Source: Stemphylium vesicarium
Taxonomy: Eukaryota; Ascomycota; Dothideomycetes; Pleosporales; Pleosporaceae
Assembly (NCBI GenBank): GCA_004380135.1
Contig: QXCR01000124.1
Location: forward strand, 1-64,000
DNA length: 64,000 bases
Direction: 5' to 3'
Positions 45,720 through 59,125 of the stretch are shown in pieces; within the stretch, counting starts at the first letter, position 1; every line of letters starts with the position of its first letter. The translations under genes were made by a program, and so were the position numbers. The notes under the pieces were generated by a model. It made no database searches. It saw only the letters and a program-made list of their open reading frames with translations, and had not been told where the DNA came from.

Positions 45720-46740
45720 GGTGGCTGCTGCTGTAGTCGAAGAAACACGTCTTCTTCCTTCAATCGCTCTGGTAAACCTTTACAGGGCGGATATCCGGTA
45801 TTTCACTTTCTCTCGGCCGAGCTAGGGAAAATGTTGAGTCTGGCGTGTTGTCTCGTTGTCGCGCGTGCTTTGAATCGTTTCCTGTAGGACGCAAACAACA
45901 AAATCACCAATGGCAGCGGGAACGGGAATTACAGTGAGGGCAAGGAATCGGGTTTAGGGATTCAAAAAGCAAAAGCTGCGCAACCTTGCAAGAAACGAGA
46001 GAGAAGATAATAGCTTCGTTATGACGCCAGACTGTAGGCTGGGAAAGCTTGTCCGCGACTTCCGTTGCTATGACGTAGCCCTGGGCTGATGGGCGGGGAA
46101 CGCGCGGGACATCGACACTGACGAAAAGCTTGGCTGAGATGCTTATCGACGCGACGAGGCCCTTATCTCCGAACTCCATCGGATTTGGTTCGCATCGGAA
46201 ACCCGCCATATCATCGGAAGATGGATATCACAAGCAATGTGCGCACATTTCGTCAAAACTTCCAATGAAACAATTTCGAGGACGCGGCCGCGCTCAATCG
46301 TGAGAATAACTAAAGTCATAATATGTGATAGTCATGTCCCAATCCCATGCCATGTCATGTCATGTCGTGCCATGCATCATCAATCCAGCCCGCAACCATG
46401 TGAACGCGCCAAAGCACCCACGCTATGCCACCCAGTACCAACCGTGAGAAAAGATAATGACCACAATGAGAAAAAAAAACATGCGTAAAACGCCAAAATC
46501 ATGAAAAAAGCCACCAAGACACCGTGCAAAACCCATGAGCCGCCAACAGACGCGACGGCCGAAGCCATGCGACTCAGAAACTCATCGGAACGAAAAAAGC
46601 GTACGTTTCCCTCTTCTCCAAGAACTCGTCTTTTAAGAACCGGAAAGGACCAAGGCCGACACCGTCCATACTGATTAAACGAGGAGGCGAGGAACCCAGC
46701 GTAGCTGACGAACCATCTACAAACGCAGAATGGTCAATAA
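45720..46740. other. Promoter of the phosphate carrier and 3' flank of the deubiquitinase
   Basis: About 1 kb. Near 46335-46375 there is a run of CATGTCATGTCATGTCGTGCCATG-like short repeats. Minus-strand frames of 60-100 codons are not supportable. Confidence 0.45.
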
Positions 46741-49700
46741 TCATGACTCAACATCACCAATCTCTTCTACATCAGACTCACTGCCGAAGTCCGACTGGTC
46801 ATACAAATCCACCGCTGATCCATCGTCCTGAGGCCATGAATGCAGTCTAGGCTCGACTTCCGTCTGCCACGAATAGATACGCGCACCATCGTTGACGTCG
46901 TCTTTGTATTGGTCCATCTCCGGGTCCTCGCTCTGCGTCAGGTCGTAGATTTGCTGGACAAGGAACTGGCACGTGGCGATGAGCGGGGTGAGATGCATCC
47001 TCGGCATACCTGAATCCTTCTCGTAAACGATGCGCTGGATCATGTCGCCCACCAAATCGCGAAGTGTTCTCCACTTGACATGCAGCATATCCGACGGCCA
47101 GCCTTCCTCACTCTTGTAAAGTTCGCACACGAGTGCCTGTGTGCCTTGTCGCACATTCTCGGCATTGTTGAGGAGCAAGGTCGGCGCCCATAGCCGGTTC
47201 TTTGTCATGGTCAGGTAAAAGAAGACGTATGGGTGCTTTTGTTCAAAGAGCACTTCGTTGTCGGCCTTGAGAATACCAATGTAAAAGTCTAGCACAGCCA
47301 TTCCGCCTGGTGGGCGTTCTTCTTCAACCCGGCTCGTGGATGCTATAGCTTTGGAGACCGTAGTGACAATGCGCGCGACATTCTCCAACACTGGGGAGAC
47401 TTCGCAGAACGACAGCGCAGCCCGCACGTATGCGTCGCAGAACGGAGGGTCGAGACTGATGCCGTCGTTGATCGTCTTGAACAGATTGGACTGGGCCTGC
47501 GGATCCGCCCACCCGATCATCGACTTTACAATGTCGCCAGGATAAAAGTAGTCTGTCTTGGACTGATCGAACATTTCCAGTGCTTTGTCCAAGACTGCAA
47601 TCGCCTTGAGCTCCACGTCCCAGTAGAACAGCATATGCCTCTCTCGGTGGGTCAGTGGAAACTTCAGGCTGTCCCGGTCCATCGCGGCTGCACGATCCTC
47701 GCTAAAGCCTGGGGCGACCGGAGGTAAAGTCGTGTCCATCCGGGAGAGCATAGTCGAGAAGAATCCAACGAGCCTATTGTAAATGCCTGCTTTCTTACTC
47801 AGGACTCTCCATAGCTCCGGAAGGTCGTCTTGGAAGCGCTTGTGCACATGCATAGAGAGCAGCTTGAGGCAGAACTCAAACATACCGCCGTCCAAGAGCA
47901 TGGTAGTCTCGACATGACCCATCTCAGCAATTTGAGTCAGCGTTAGGTAAAAGTCATCCCACCCTCGGATGCTTTGGTAGGTCTCCTCTGCCACCATACG
48001 AAGCCTAGTCATAACTTCCTGAAGAACCCCATCCTTTGGACCTGAAGAGTCAGAGTCCATGTCGCTGTCATTGCCTTCGGGCCCGTACGTGGTCGGCTCT
48101 TTCTCACGCAAGACCTTTAGGCAATCGACGAAGAAGCTGCGTATCTGAGATCGCACTTTGGCGTGCTGGCAGCGAAGGATCAGGTGAACCAAGGCGTTTT
48201 CATCCGCAGAAAAGAACTTGAGAACGATGCTGCAACACGTCGCACATGGCAAGACTGAGCGGCGGAGCTGAAGCAGCGTCTCGGTAAAGATTTCGGGGAA
48301 GGTATGACGCCAAGCAACATGGCCAAGATGTGTGAGAATGACTCCCAAGGAACGCGTCTCATGTGCATGGTCTTCCGAGCAAGACCCATGGTTGATGGTG
48401 CGCGACATGGCATGGAGTTGCCGCAGAAACTTGGTATGGTTGGGATCGAACTGGCAGTACTCCCGGATGAAGGACTCGTTGTTTTCATCAACCTCTTCTT
48501 CCAGAGCCTGTGGCATGGGGACTTTCAGCGTTCGGCCGTTTGCCGAAGTGACCCATCTACGCTGGTCTTCGTCGATAGCGGTTCGGCGTTGATAGAACAG
48601 CATATAAGCCGAGTACTGCTTGGGTATGCGGCTGTAGGTATCGTCGTTCATGCCCCCAAAAGCTCGGTATGCGATATCGGCCGGATCGAAGGGTCCAACA
48701 TTGCTGTCATCAAACTCGACCCAAGTCGGAGACGCCTCTCCCGTCGGACAAGGTCGCTCGCGAATGTAAGAGTAGTAATGACCATGTTCGCAAGTACCGG
48801 TATGCACGAGAACGCCGACGAGGTCAAACATATCCTCCTCGTGTGCCTTGGTCGGGTCGCTGAGGTAGTCGACGTGGTAAGCGTTGATGTCGATGGACTG
48901 CGGAAACTCAAAATGGTCGTAAACCTTCCGCCGGCTAAAGTCTACGAGGTCGAATTCGAAGCGCTTGAGGTGGAAGATGAGGTTGTCCGGCACCTCCTTG
49001 AAGCAGGTTCGTTTGACCGCATTGACATACTTGTCGCATGACTCGCACTTGTACTTATTGTCGCCTTCCATGACATCGCCACTAACAAAAGCCTGGAGAC
49101 TCTCCTGGAGCGTGGATTTGCCCAAGACATCGCATTGGACAGCGAAAAAGGGCTCTGCTCGCTCGGAAACGTGTTCGCACTCTTTCGACTTGATCTGGTT
49201 GAGAGTCTGTCCTCCGTAGAAAGAGCGGAATTCCTGCTTGTTATCTTCGTTGGTGAGTTGACGTTCCCACTGATCAAAGAGTGAGTTGTAGAACTCATCG
49301 GCATCCATCTGAATACTGATATCAATCGGCATGAGTTCGGTGTTCTTGACACATGCTGCGAAGCCCCGTGGGTCGGCCGATCGCCGAAAAGAGTGTTGCA
49401 TGTTTGTAAAGAGGCGTTGCGTCTCGAGAAGGAGTTTCTGCGATTCATCGCCTTCCTGAACCTCCAAACCAAGGATGAACTTGCGGAAATTCAAGTTCAT
49501 GAAGAGTTGGGTGAGAAGCGAGTTTGCATAGCAGATGGCGCGCGGATTGTACAGACCCACGTAACCTGTGCTGGAGCGTACTTCCATGGACCGGTCGACC
49601 GAAAGCGTTGCTAGTACCGGTTCGTACTCTTCACACTCTACCTCTGCTGCAAGCTGAAGGAGATGGGTATAGGTAGTGCCGTCATCGACAAGAGCTAGCA

Positions 49701-52700
49701 TGAGATCGTACATCTCACGCCGGGTATGCGACTCCAGTATCGGGACAGCTTCTGCAATCGACGAGCTTTTCGTGAAGATGTACTTCTTGAAGATCTGCTC
49801 CATCACATCCCCTGCATTGATCGGCTGCTTGAACGATTTGAGCGAGAGTATGCAGCACAAGAGGAGTTTTGTGAAACCGAAGACGACGTAATCGGTATCC
49901 TCGCGCCCCACAATCTCTTCATGCTTATGGTTCAAGAGCAGGTCGCTCCACTGCGCTAAGCATGAACGGAGGGAATCCTCATCCCGTTTGTATTCGTCTT
50001 GGGCACGGAAGACATGGTCGGCAATTCCAAAAAGCTGCTGAGACTGTGTGGAGTGGTGTACAGACTCGGGGAGGATAGCGGAGATGGCAGACCAGAACTG
50101 GGTAGCGACTTCGCCCTTGGCGAGCGGGCATGTAGATGGAAGATCTCCTCCACAGACTGAAGCAATCTTCTTTGCCACATGCTCTCGAAGAGACTGTCTA
50201 CCATCCTCCAGAAGCAGGCTCCTGTGCAGGCCTGGTGTTTGCGGATGCTCGACAAATGCCTCCCAGATGGCGCGGGAGTGGAGCGAAGCTTCAAGGATAA
50301 CACCGTAGCAATCCTGGACGACAGCGGCGTCCTCGTTCGTTTCGAGCGCCACTGACAGGATCGTCACGAGGCGATCTGCGAGCCGAGCCGGGTCGGAAAA
50401 GTAGCTGGCCGAGGTGTCCGGAGAAGGCCGCTCTGCTACGCATGAGACGTTGGTTATGGCAGAGGGGATGCAAACGAAGTACTTACCTCTAAGGAACTCC
50501 AACAGCACGTTCACAAGGACTGCTGCGAGCTGCAGTTCTTGGAAGTTCGAGATGGTATCGCCAATCAGATTTGTGTCAAGGAAGGCCTCGTCCAAGTGAC
50601 GGATGACCTTGCCAAGGAAGTTTTCGTCCAAGCTCGACTGCTAGCTGATCAGTACGGTGTTTCCGTCGAGGTATATAAGATGACTCACGTTGCGGATCTG
50701 GTCGCGCAGCCTCGCCTGGAGAGCAAGAGCTGCATATCTCGCCTGGAAGAATTTTCCTGGCGGGAAAAGGCCCTCGGAAGATGCTTCGCCAGTCGTGACA
50801 CTATCTGGGATATTGTTTCGAGCCGGGAAGAAGCTCAAGTAGTCAAACAGCTGGCGCTTATTAGCAAAAGAAACAGCAAGTCGACAAAAATTCCTACCAA
50901 TTGACTGATGGTGTCATTAGAATCCATCAATGAGAATAGCTCGTCAAAGTACTTGGCCACTGTAGATTCGAACACCGACGATCCGACAACCAACCCCGAC
51001 AATGGACGTGTGACCTCCGCCTCAGGTGCCCGTTGCACGAGGAGCTGGCCTCCAAAGTCAATATCGCTAATCTTCTCGTTTGACCGTTCAGCCACGTTCA
51101 GCCTCTGACCCTTAGCGAAGAGGTTAATCTTGCTATAGCCCGAAACGTAGCATAATCGCTTGTAAAGATCGTCTACAGTGTGGTCTGCGCCCATCGATAC
51201 TGACTGCCGGTCACTGCTGCCGCACTGGAACTTGATCGTGATTGCATCTCCGTAAGGCACATCCACGTCATCGACTTTAGAGTCCGCTCTCCGGCCGCGA
51301 TTGAACTCGGGCTTTTGTCGTAGACGCTCCAGCAATAGCTTCTGAAACATGATGATCCGACGACAACGACCTTCCTTTTCGTGACGTGTCGTGCTGCATG
51401 CAGTCGGTTCTTCTTCGGAGGATGAGCTGCGTAACGCCTCGCACGCATCTCGTATCTCATGCATGCACTTCTCAACTAGAGCAATATGAGCGGCTTCCAT
51501 GTCTCCCAGCGTGACACCCTCGGTCTCATTGATGTGAACATAGCGGCCCGCAAGCAGACGAGCCGCACGGTCTTCAACGGTCCCTTCTGGCGAGAACAAG
51601 ATCATGGACCACAAAAGGTCGGCCCCAGGGACCTGCAATACTATCGATTCTCCCTGCTCGGTCGCAACAAGTTCTCGGACAGTGGGGAAGTTGTAGTTAG
51701 CAATGAACTCAAACATGCCGGGCGTGTACAGCTCCGGACCCATTTTCGGTAGGTAAGAAGAGACGAGCTGCCTGCAGTACTCGTTGTCGGGAATAAGCTT
51801 GATCGTCTGGAGCAGCTGCGCCCACGCCCAATCTCGAGCATTATTCGAAATCGCATGAGGACCAATAGTGTGTTCCCAGAGGGTGTGATAGAGCTCATCG
51901 GGCATGGCGCGTCCTGCGCGGCAGATCATTAGCGCAAGGAGCTCCAGTCTGTAGCGAAGCGCTAGGATCTGATGTGCGCTTGGTCCAGCAGTCTTCTCCA
52001 TCTTGACCAGCCATGGAATTTCCTCCAGAATCTTGCGCGTCACATCCTGATTTTGCTGAAAGAAGACGCCGTCACCTGTATGTATTGCCGAGGCAAGCGT
52101 GTAGATGACCTTTACACTACCCATGGCCTTTCCAGAATGGCTACCGATGTGATCCGCACACTCGGAGTAAATGGCAAGGCGATCGTCGGCTGGAACGTGA
52201 GAGGCCAAGCCCCGAAGTTGATCTATGGCCTCGTTGTGGAGATCCAGCAGATCCTTGTCCGTTTGCTTAGGCGAGACCGTGTCGCAGATCATGCGAACGC
52301 ACACGTCCCATGGCCTAGCCGTGCTGCCCCTTGTCGCGTAGTCGTCTGGGGATGCCCTTTCGACAATCTTGATGCTCAGTTCCCGGAGGAAACGCAGAAT
52401 GTCCATGGTGTAGCTGGCGACGGGGAGTTCGTGGAGCTTAATGCAGAGGTACAGGAGATCGGTAGTCTTCATCAGGTTGATGATTCCTCGAATCATGGTC
52501 ATGGTGGCTGTGACGACTCGCGGATCGGGGTTCGTAGCGACCGTGTTCCATACGGCGTCTGCTTGGCCATCTGACCAGCGGAGGGTCACGACAAGGAAAC
52601 CGACAATGTTCCCGCTGCGCGCAATCAGCTGCGGATGGGAGTCGACGCTGATGATGTAGTCGACAACCTTTCCGTCCAGTAAAAAGTCGGCTAGATACTG

Positions 52701-54320
52701 CATGACCGGATGCTTGCATAACGCGTCGCGCTCGCTGTACTGTTTCCAAATCTCGACCAGCCCAATATCCATCATGGCGATACTCATGACGCGCAAGTCC
52801 ATCTTGCCCTTTGTCAGGTACCTGCGCAAAATCTTGAATTTCCACGCGTTGGCTACCAAGGCCGGAAACGACTCGGGGTCTCTGCGGTACTCGTCTTGAC
52901 TTCCAAGAGGGGCGATTTCGGTCGATGAGGACGTAGTCGGTGAGTCTGCGCAACTAAAGTCTAGGAACCTGTCGACTAGATCTGACTCAATCTTCTTGTC
53001 CCAAAGGCAAAGTTCAAATAGCAGGGCATGGAAATGCTGGATCAGGTCTCGTGCGACACCAGACTCGGTGGTCCGGTTCAGGTTGAATAGATCATCCATG
53101 TACTTTTCTAGGAATAGCAGGGTGCCGCGGCAGAACTCGGATCGGTCGTGCTCGCTGCTCGGAATAGAATGCTGGAACATGGAAACGCCCAGCGTAATCA
53201 ATACGGGTGAAATCGACGTCGCGATGAGATTCTGCAAGCCAATAGGTACTCGGAGAACCGCCTCGTTGGCTAAACCAAGCAAGTTCTGAGCACCGTTGGC
53301 GGCCATGAAGTTCTCCTGTAACCGCTGGGCCATCTTGTGAATATCCACAGAGTATTCCTTGCTGAGCATGTGGAAAACGGCAGCTTTGTCGGCGCGAAGA
53401 ATGTTGTTTACATGTCGAAGATGCTTCTGGCTGATAAGAGGCGAAACATAGACGTCGTCGGGCCGGGGGCAAGAAAGTAGGTGGACGTCGACGGAAACGA
53501 GAAAGGAGCATACCCTAATGTAGGCACTCAGAAAGATGTAGAAGATGTCGCCCGTCCGGTAGTCGTTGTAGTCGTGGCCAAAGGAAACCCTGCGAGATAG
53601 CACCTTGTTCACCAAGACAGCAAAGTCGTCCCAGAAGGGCGCCTTGCTTATATAGAAGCCGTGCATGTCCATCGAGGGGTCGGGGAGCTCGGTCAGCCAC
53701 CGCGAGAGGCTCAGGAAGAATTCGCAATCGATTTCGTTGTCGACTGCGCTTTGTTAGTGTCAAGAGCCTTTGGTAGACAAGGTCGACATACTGTTCTGCA
53801 CATGGGCGGCAAGTTCGCGGAGGACCGTCGCGTAGCCGCCCACATGGGAGTAGGGGAACCGGCGGAAGTGGTCTCCGGCGTCCATGTGTACAGAGAAGCC
53901 AACAACGTCGTCATCGTCGTCGTCGATGATCATAATGGGCGGGCTTCCGGCCTCGTCCTCTGAGCTAGCGATGAGTATGGGCGACTGGGCGTGGGCAGGT
54001 GCGGAATCCTCAAGAACGTCGTTGGTGTCGCTCTGGTCGTCGCCGTCGTCTCCAGCGTGTACCGGGGACGAGGGAGGGTGCGAGCGGATGGTCATCTCGA
54101 CGTGGTTGTCGGGGGGCTCGGCGGCTGTATTGGCGGGGGTATGGGGCTCGGGAGACATGGCACGCAGGCTGTTACTTCCACTATGGAGGCGGGGGCGTTT
54201 ACGTGTGAAGCTTGCGTCGGCGTCTTCAATGGAATCACGGCGCGGCGGCGAGGCGGGGACGGTGATTGCTGGCTCGTCTGCAGCGACAGACTGCGCTATG
54301 TCATTGTCCGGCGCGGTCAT
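46741..54320 (-). CDS. Giant USP-family ubiquitin carboxyl-terminal hydrolase
   Basis: Six exons, 54320-53792, 53743-53514, 53426-50898, 50850-50689, 50637-50487 and 50435-46741, encode 2431 aa. The N-terminus is acidic and disordered (IMIIDDDDDDVVGF). Roughly 1300 residues of helical, armadillo-like sequence follow. The USP domain begins at GLYNPRAICYANSLL with catalytic Cys1502. It has paired CESC-type zinc residues (KCESCDKY) and the His box GHYYSYIRE with His1753. This is the layout of USP9X/USP34-like enzymes. Catalytic residues are present, so it should be active. The oxyanion region reads NPRAIC rather than NxGxTC. The second intron (53427-53513, 87 bp) is in frame and may be retained. 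The last acceptor is a TAGCAG tandem, allowing a one-residue variant. Substrates are unknown. A 586-bp divergent promoter is shared with POP3. Confidence 0.88.
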
Positions 54321-54906
54321 GACGGTGAGGAGCTTCTGCCAGCGACTACAAACGGGGCTAGGCGTGGCCGACGAGTGTGGACACGCGTGAGGGCAGGTGA
54401 GGCCAGGCAAGAGAGGGCAAGCAGCTCTTTGGTACAGGCAGCAGCAGCAGCAGCTCAGCCAGCCAGCCTTACTGACCAAGGTCCCCGCGCGACGGCAAAG
54501 GAAACGCGGTAGAAGTAGTCATTAGCCGGGGCGGGTTGAGCGAATGCACAATTAGGGAACTCGTTATGCAGGAGCGAAAGAAAAAGATGGCGTAGTGCGG
54601 GCGGAGAGTCTTCGCTCTCGAAATTGGTTCTCTCACAACATTGAAGCTGCCACCAAGCCCCACCATCGTCATTGGTTCCCGCATTTAGCGTCGCGCTAGC
54701 TGACAACCAGGATTGCCCCATGCCCCATCTGACCAAGATCGAGAAATCCTCCATCTAATGCAGGCACACGGGCAACTCCACTTAATAAGTTTCTCTCTTT
54801 TCCACTGACAAGCCCACGACCCTCGGACGCACTTCGGTCGCTTGAAAGTCTTGACTTGACTTGACACGCGTGATCCATCTCATCATTGAAAGCGGGAGAG
54901 GAAGCA
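54321..54906. promoter_or_regulatory. Divergent promoter between the deubiquitinase and POP3
   Basis: Contains a CAG-rich stretch (gcagcagcagcagctcagcc, 54438-54457) in the deubiquitinase leader, which could encode a longer N-terminus if an upstream start were used. No separate gene. Confidence 0.45.
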
Positions 54907-55786
54907 ATGGCGCCCGCACTGAAACAAAACTTCAAGCCTGTTTTCAAGACGGCATCGCCCTTTACGGAGACGAAATGGTTTGACGTCCGTAATTCACAAC
55001 TGCTATCGCTGATTGATGTAGGCCCGAGCTATCGCGTGATGATGAGGATGTTATTCTAGAGTTGCTATGCAAGTAGGTACGCAGGGCGCAATTGATTGTT
55101 TGCGCTATGAAGTTCAATTGAAATGCAATTGCATCCTTCACAACTAACACCCACACAGTCTCATCACCCCACTCGGCGACCACCGCCAAACCCACATCCA
55201 CCCCTCCAAAGGAATCAAGCGCAAACGCAGCACCAAGCCAGACCAAGCCGACTCCACTTCGCCAGTTCAGGATGACCCACCACCGCCACCTCCACCAGCT
55301 CTAAGAAACCACCTCCTCATCGGCCTAAACAGTGTAACCCGGCACCTGGAAGCCCTCGCCGCCAAGAATGCTCCCAGAGCAGCAATCACTGCCTCTTCAT
55401 CATCACCACCAGGAGACGACAGTCCCCAGCCCCTAAGCATGATTCTCCTAACGCACCCAAAACCCTCCCTCTCACCCGCCCACGCCCATCTACCCACTCT
55501 GGTCCATTTATCCACGCTCTCACCGGATTCAAAAACAGCAACAGCAACAAGACTAATCCCCCTCCCCACATCCTCAGAAGCGCGCCTAGCATCCTGCCTG
55601 TCCATCCCGCGCGTGGGCGCCCTGGCTCTCTTGGCTGATGCGCCGGAAGCCAAGGCGCTAGAAGAGTATGTAGTAAGGCATGTAGGGGTTACGGAGTGTA
55701 AGTGGGTTGATGAGGCAATGGGGGCCGAGTGGAGGGGTTTGAATGTCAGGTGTGAGGTAGCAGGGGGGAAGGGGAAGGAGATGTAA
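54907..55786 (+). CDS. POP3: RNase P/MRP protein subunit Pop3
   Basis: Exons 54907-54977, 55022-55072 and 55159-55786 encode 249 aa; introns are 44 and 86 bp. The N-terminus (KQNFKPVFKTASPFTETKWPELS) and the following LLCNLITPLGDHRQTHIHPSKGIKRKR are the conserved block of Pop3 in ascomycetes. The L7Ae-like fold then continues with ALRNHLLIGLNSVTRHLEALA and SIPRVGALALLADAPEAKAL. Pop3 is a nucleolar subunit of RNase P and RNase MRP, acting in tRNA 5' processing and rRNA maturation. A poly-Pro insert (PPPPPPP) separates the conserved parts. The first donor (GTTTGA) is weak but is the only choice that keeps the family sequence in frame. Confidence 0.8.
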
Positions 55787-55984
55787 GGGGGACGGAACTG
55801 GATAGGTGAATAGCATACAGGCATGATATTTGGTTGCATGTTACGTACGATACAGAAAACGCCTACCATGCATGCTCGACAAGTATCTATCACTCATAAA
55901 AGATAAACCCGACTTTTCCATATGCCTTTCCCAGTCAAGAAAACATTCCATCAAGATAAAATACAACACAATATTTATTCTCCT

Positions 55985-57608
55985 TCAGCCCAGGAAATTC
56001 TTTACAGCACCCCCTACATTTTGCAAATCCAGCAAAAAAGTATCATGACCAAACAGACTCTTCTCCTCGCCCAGCTCAATATGCGTCACATTCTTATTCC
56101 CCGTGCGCTTCAGCGTAGTCGCAATCTCCTTTTGCTGCCAAGCCGGAAACAAGATATCACTCGCGACCCCAAGAACAAGCGTCGGAGTATTAGCCAGAGG
56201 CTTCAAGCCAGCTACGAGATCAGCGGGCGGCTCGTTGCCATCGGTCTGCGCCACGGCGTCGAGGTCAGCGGGTTGTTCCTTCTCCTCGTAGGGCTCGTCG
56301 GGGAGGGTTAGACTGCAGACGTCGGTGCTGGTGTCTGTTGTGATGGCGTGGCCGTCGAGGTAGGCTTGCATTTTGCCGCTGTTTGCCTTGCGCACTTCGT
56401 TGATGCGGGTGCGGTGTTCTTGGCCGAGATCGAAGAGATCCATGGCTTTGGACACATAGAGGAGGCTGTTGGGGTCGTATTCTAGACACCATTTTTCGCC
56501 GGCGTGGTCGAGGTAGGTTTCGATGAGAAAGTCCGGGCATAGGGCGGGGGGTCGCGAGGGGTCTGCGCGCCGTCGGCCAAATCGCTGTTCCCATTCTGGT
56601 CCGCTGCGGTATGTGACTGTTGCGATTTCTCGCGCCAGCTTCATGCCGCCGTGGGGTGGAATGCCGTCGTAGTAGAAGCCGCGGGCCCAGTTCGGATCCA
56701 TCATTAGAACTGCAGAAAAGTCAGTTCACGGTTGTGCCTGACCACTTCATGTACTGACCTTGTCGTTGTGTGTGCCTCATGGCAATGCTGTAGGGATGGC
56801 TGCGCGCACACCCACTGATGCTCACAAGACGACCCACGCGTTCTGGGAACAGAGTCCCAGCAGCCAGGCTTTGCATGCCGCCCATACTCGACCCCACACT
56901 GGCGTACAGCTTCTGGATACCCAGGTTGTCTAGTAATCGGAACTGGGCCCGTACCATGTCTTCCATGGTAAGAATCGGGAACCTCGTCGCGTACCGCTCG
57001 CCGTTTGCGGGGTCAATTGACGAGGGTCCAGTTGAGCCATAACAACCCCCGATTACATTTGTACAGATGACAAAGTACTTGTCGGTATCGAGAGGTTTCC
57101 CTGATCCAATAAACTTCTCCCACCACCCCGGCTTGGTGTTCATCTCCGTGCTGTGCGCATGACTAGACGCCGACAGACCAGTATGCAGCAAGATGGCATT
57201 GCTCTTGTTGGCATTCAGCTGTCCCCACGTTTCATATGCAATGTTGAACTCTGGCAGTATGCCGCCCCAGTCCAACAATATCGGCTGCGTCGAGTGGAAG
57301 TTGAGCGTGTGTCCGGAGGTATACGACGGCTCCGGGCCGGAAGACGATCGTTTTCTCGAAAGTGACGCCGAGCGGGATTCGTGCGCATCAAGACAGGGAA
57401 AGGACAGGGCGGGATTCGACGATTCGACTTCGGCAGCGGCATGCTGTGCCCTACGCGGAGATTGTTGGTGTATCTTTCGGGTCGCCTGGCTCGACTGCGG
57501 TCTTGCAAACAGCAGCGAAGCTTGTGCTGATCTCCTTGCGAAACATTGTGGGGTAGACGCGCATCGTGATGCTCGCGCACCGGCGAGTAGACTACGGAGA
57601 ACGCTCAT
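55985..57608 (-). CDS. cysA: Serine O-acetyltransferase of the MetX-like family, mitochondrial (CysA/Cys2 type)
   Basis: Exons 57608-56759 and 56709-55985 (49-bp intron) encode 524 aa. The first 45 residues are rich in Arg, Ser and Ala with no acidic residue (MSVLRSLLAGARASRC...), a mitochondrial presequence. The alpha/beta-hydrolase core has NAILLHTGLSASSHA, the nucleophile elbow GSSMGG with Ser241, Asp468 (GVASDILFP) and His505 (GHDTFL). The wording FHSTQPILLDWGG and the presequence favour the CysA branch, which acetylates serine for cysteine synthesis, over Met2, which acetylates homoserine. This is a judgement from remembered family sequences, so homoserine O-acetyltransferase remains the alternative. 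The start chosen is the first ATG. Confidence 0.82.
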
Positions 57609-59125
57609 GGCTGGTGTTGCTACCCACAGCACTCGCAGTTGGAGCGCGGAGGTCTGCGAGTGTGGAGACGATTTGTAGACGCTCCATCATGACGCTATTC
57701 TCTGGATTACAAACGGCCTGGACCGTTGCGTGAGAGTGGTGGAAACGACCATGTCGGACCCAATGACGTCGCGAGGAGATTGCGTGCTTTCCTGACGCGA
57801 TTCCCGTGATGCCAAGCCTTTTTCAACAATGCCATCGCATCCCCAGCGTGGTTCTCCCGAATGAGGAAATATATTTAATTATTCAGCAGAGGTGTTTTTG
57901 TCGTGGCAGCCGAATCCTGCGTCGGGTCTCGCTGTCTGAAACAGCTCAGGTAGTTTCCCGCCAGCTGTCGATCTAGGAAATGTGCACTCCATTGCGCCCT
58001 ATCCGGACCTTGCGCACATCCCATAATCCTCGGCAGCGATTGAATGTCGTTGATGTTTTTTCCGCACTGGGCGAGGAAAAGAAACATGTCAAGCCAACTG
58101 TTACACCTCAGGCCGATCAGTCCAACCACGGCAGAACGTCCCTCTACAGCATCTGGACTCCAAGATCGACTGTAACACAACATTCTGATAGTCCAACTGC
58201 ACGATGAATGTACGTATGATGCGGGTCGTTGGGAGGTAAACAAAGTCGTGTTCTCGCGCTCAAAACACGGACGGATCGATGGCGATGCTACTATAGAGAC
58301 CGTGCACCGTCGATGGAGCCCTGGAGAGCGAGCTATGCTACTTGAGCAAAAGGAGGTGCCTAGCTGCTTCATAGACAACACGACAGATGATGTGAGATTT
58401 GTGGACTCGAGCGGAGTCGTTGGTGAGTGCCAGATGCAGACCGTGGCCCTAAGCGCCGTGCTACAAATGGGTGGTGTTGCACCATGTTTTGAGACGTGCA
58501 ACATTGGATGCTCAGGTGACTGACGACGGCGACCAAAGTATGCTTGACAGAATATTGAGTATTTGGTATCACTGTGCTTTTGCGGAGTTGGCGGTCGAGC
58601 ATTTCTTCTGTCCGCGCTGATCATGGTGAGCGAACCAAGGCTGGTTGGGGTTCGCAAAGACATTGCAGGCGCATGTGGTGCTTTTGAGACACCACATGAT
58701 CCCCTGAGCGTTTGACGACGTCTAGACAGGCATCTCTAATTTTGGCGCACCAAGGCATGCCATCCAAAGTTGCACTCAATGTGCTGCAGAGGAGAATTAA
58801 ACATGGGAACTAGACTTTTTGGTCTGTAGTGCATATGCAGGGATGGTGATGTGAAGCTTGTAATGGGGAGGTCTGAGGTTTCCAGGGCTGAGCCGGCCAT
58901 GTCTTGGCTGGCTGCCGGCGTCACTCTGTCGTGCCTACCCACTCTAACCCTCCGCAAACCTCCTTCCCTTCTCGAACTGTGTTTCCCAGACCCTCTGCGC
59001 CCTGTTGAACGACACCTATCTATCCCACCTGGAGACCCCGTGACGCTGTAGCCCGCAAGCCACGCACCGAAGCGCCGTACCATATAGGGAGCGCAGACGG
59101 CACCGGAGTCTGCAACGCCCTCACC
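57609..59125. other. 1.5-kb intergenic region between cysA and the Cdc4-like gene
   Basis: Divergent promoters. A 262-codon minus frame (58663-57875) and shorter plus frames exist, but they are Ser/Arg/Cys-rich, lack motifs and mirror each other, so I do not call a gene. Confidence 0.5.

Noticed and set aside
53427..53513. A separate small gene at the 5' part of the deubiquitinase
   Set aside because: The segment is an in-frame intron or retained sequence within the same gene; the reading frame continues on both sides.
57875..58663. 262-codon minus-strand frame between cysA and the Cdc4-like gene
   Set aside because: Ser/Arg/Cys-rich composition, no motif, no splice-consistent extension, and competing frames on the other strand. 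It looks like chance in promoter DNA.
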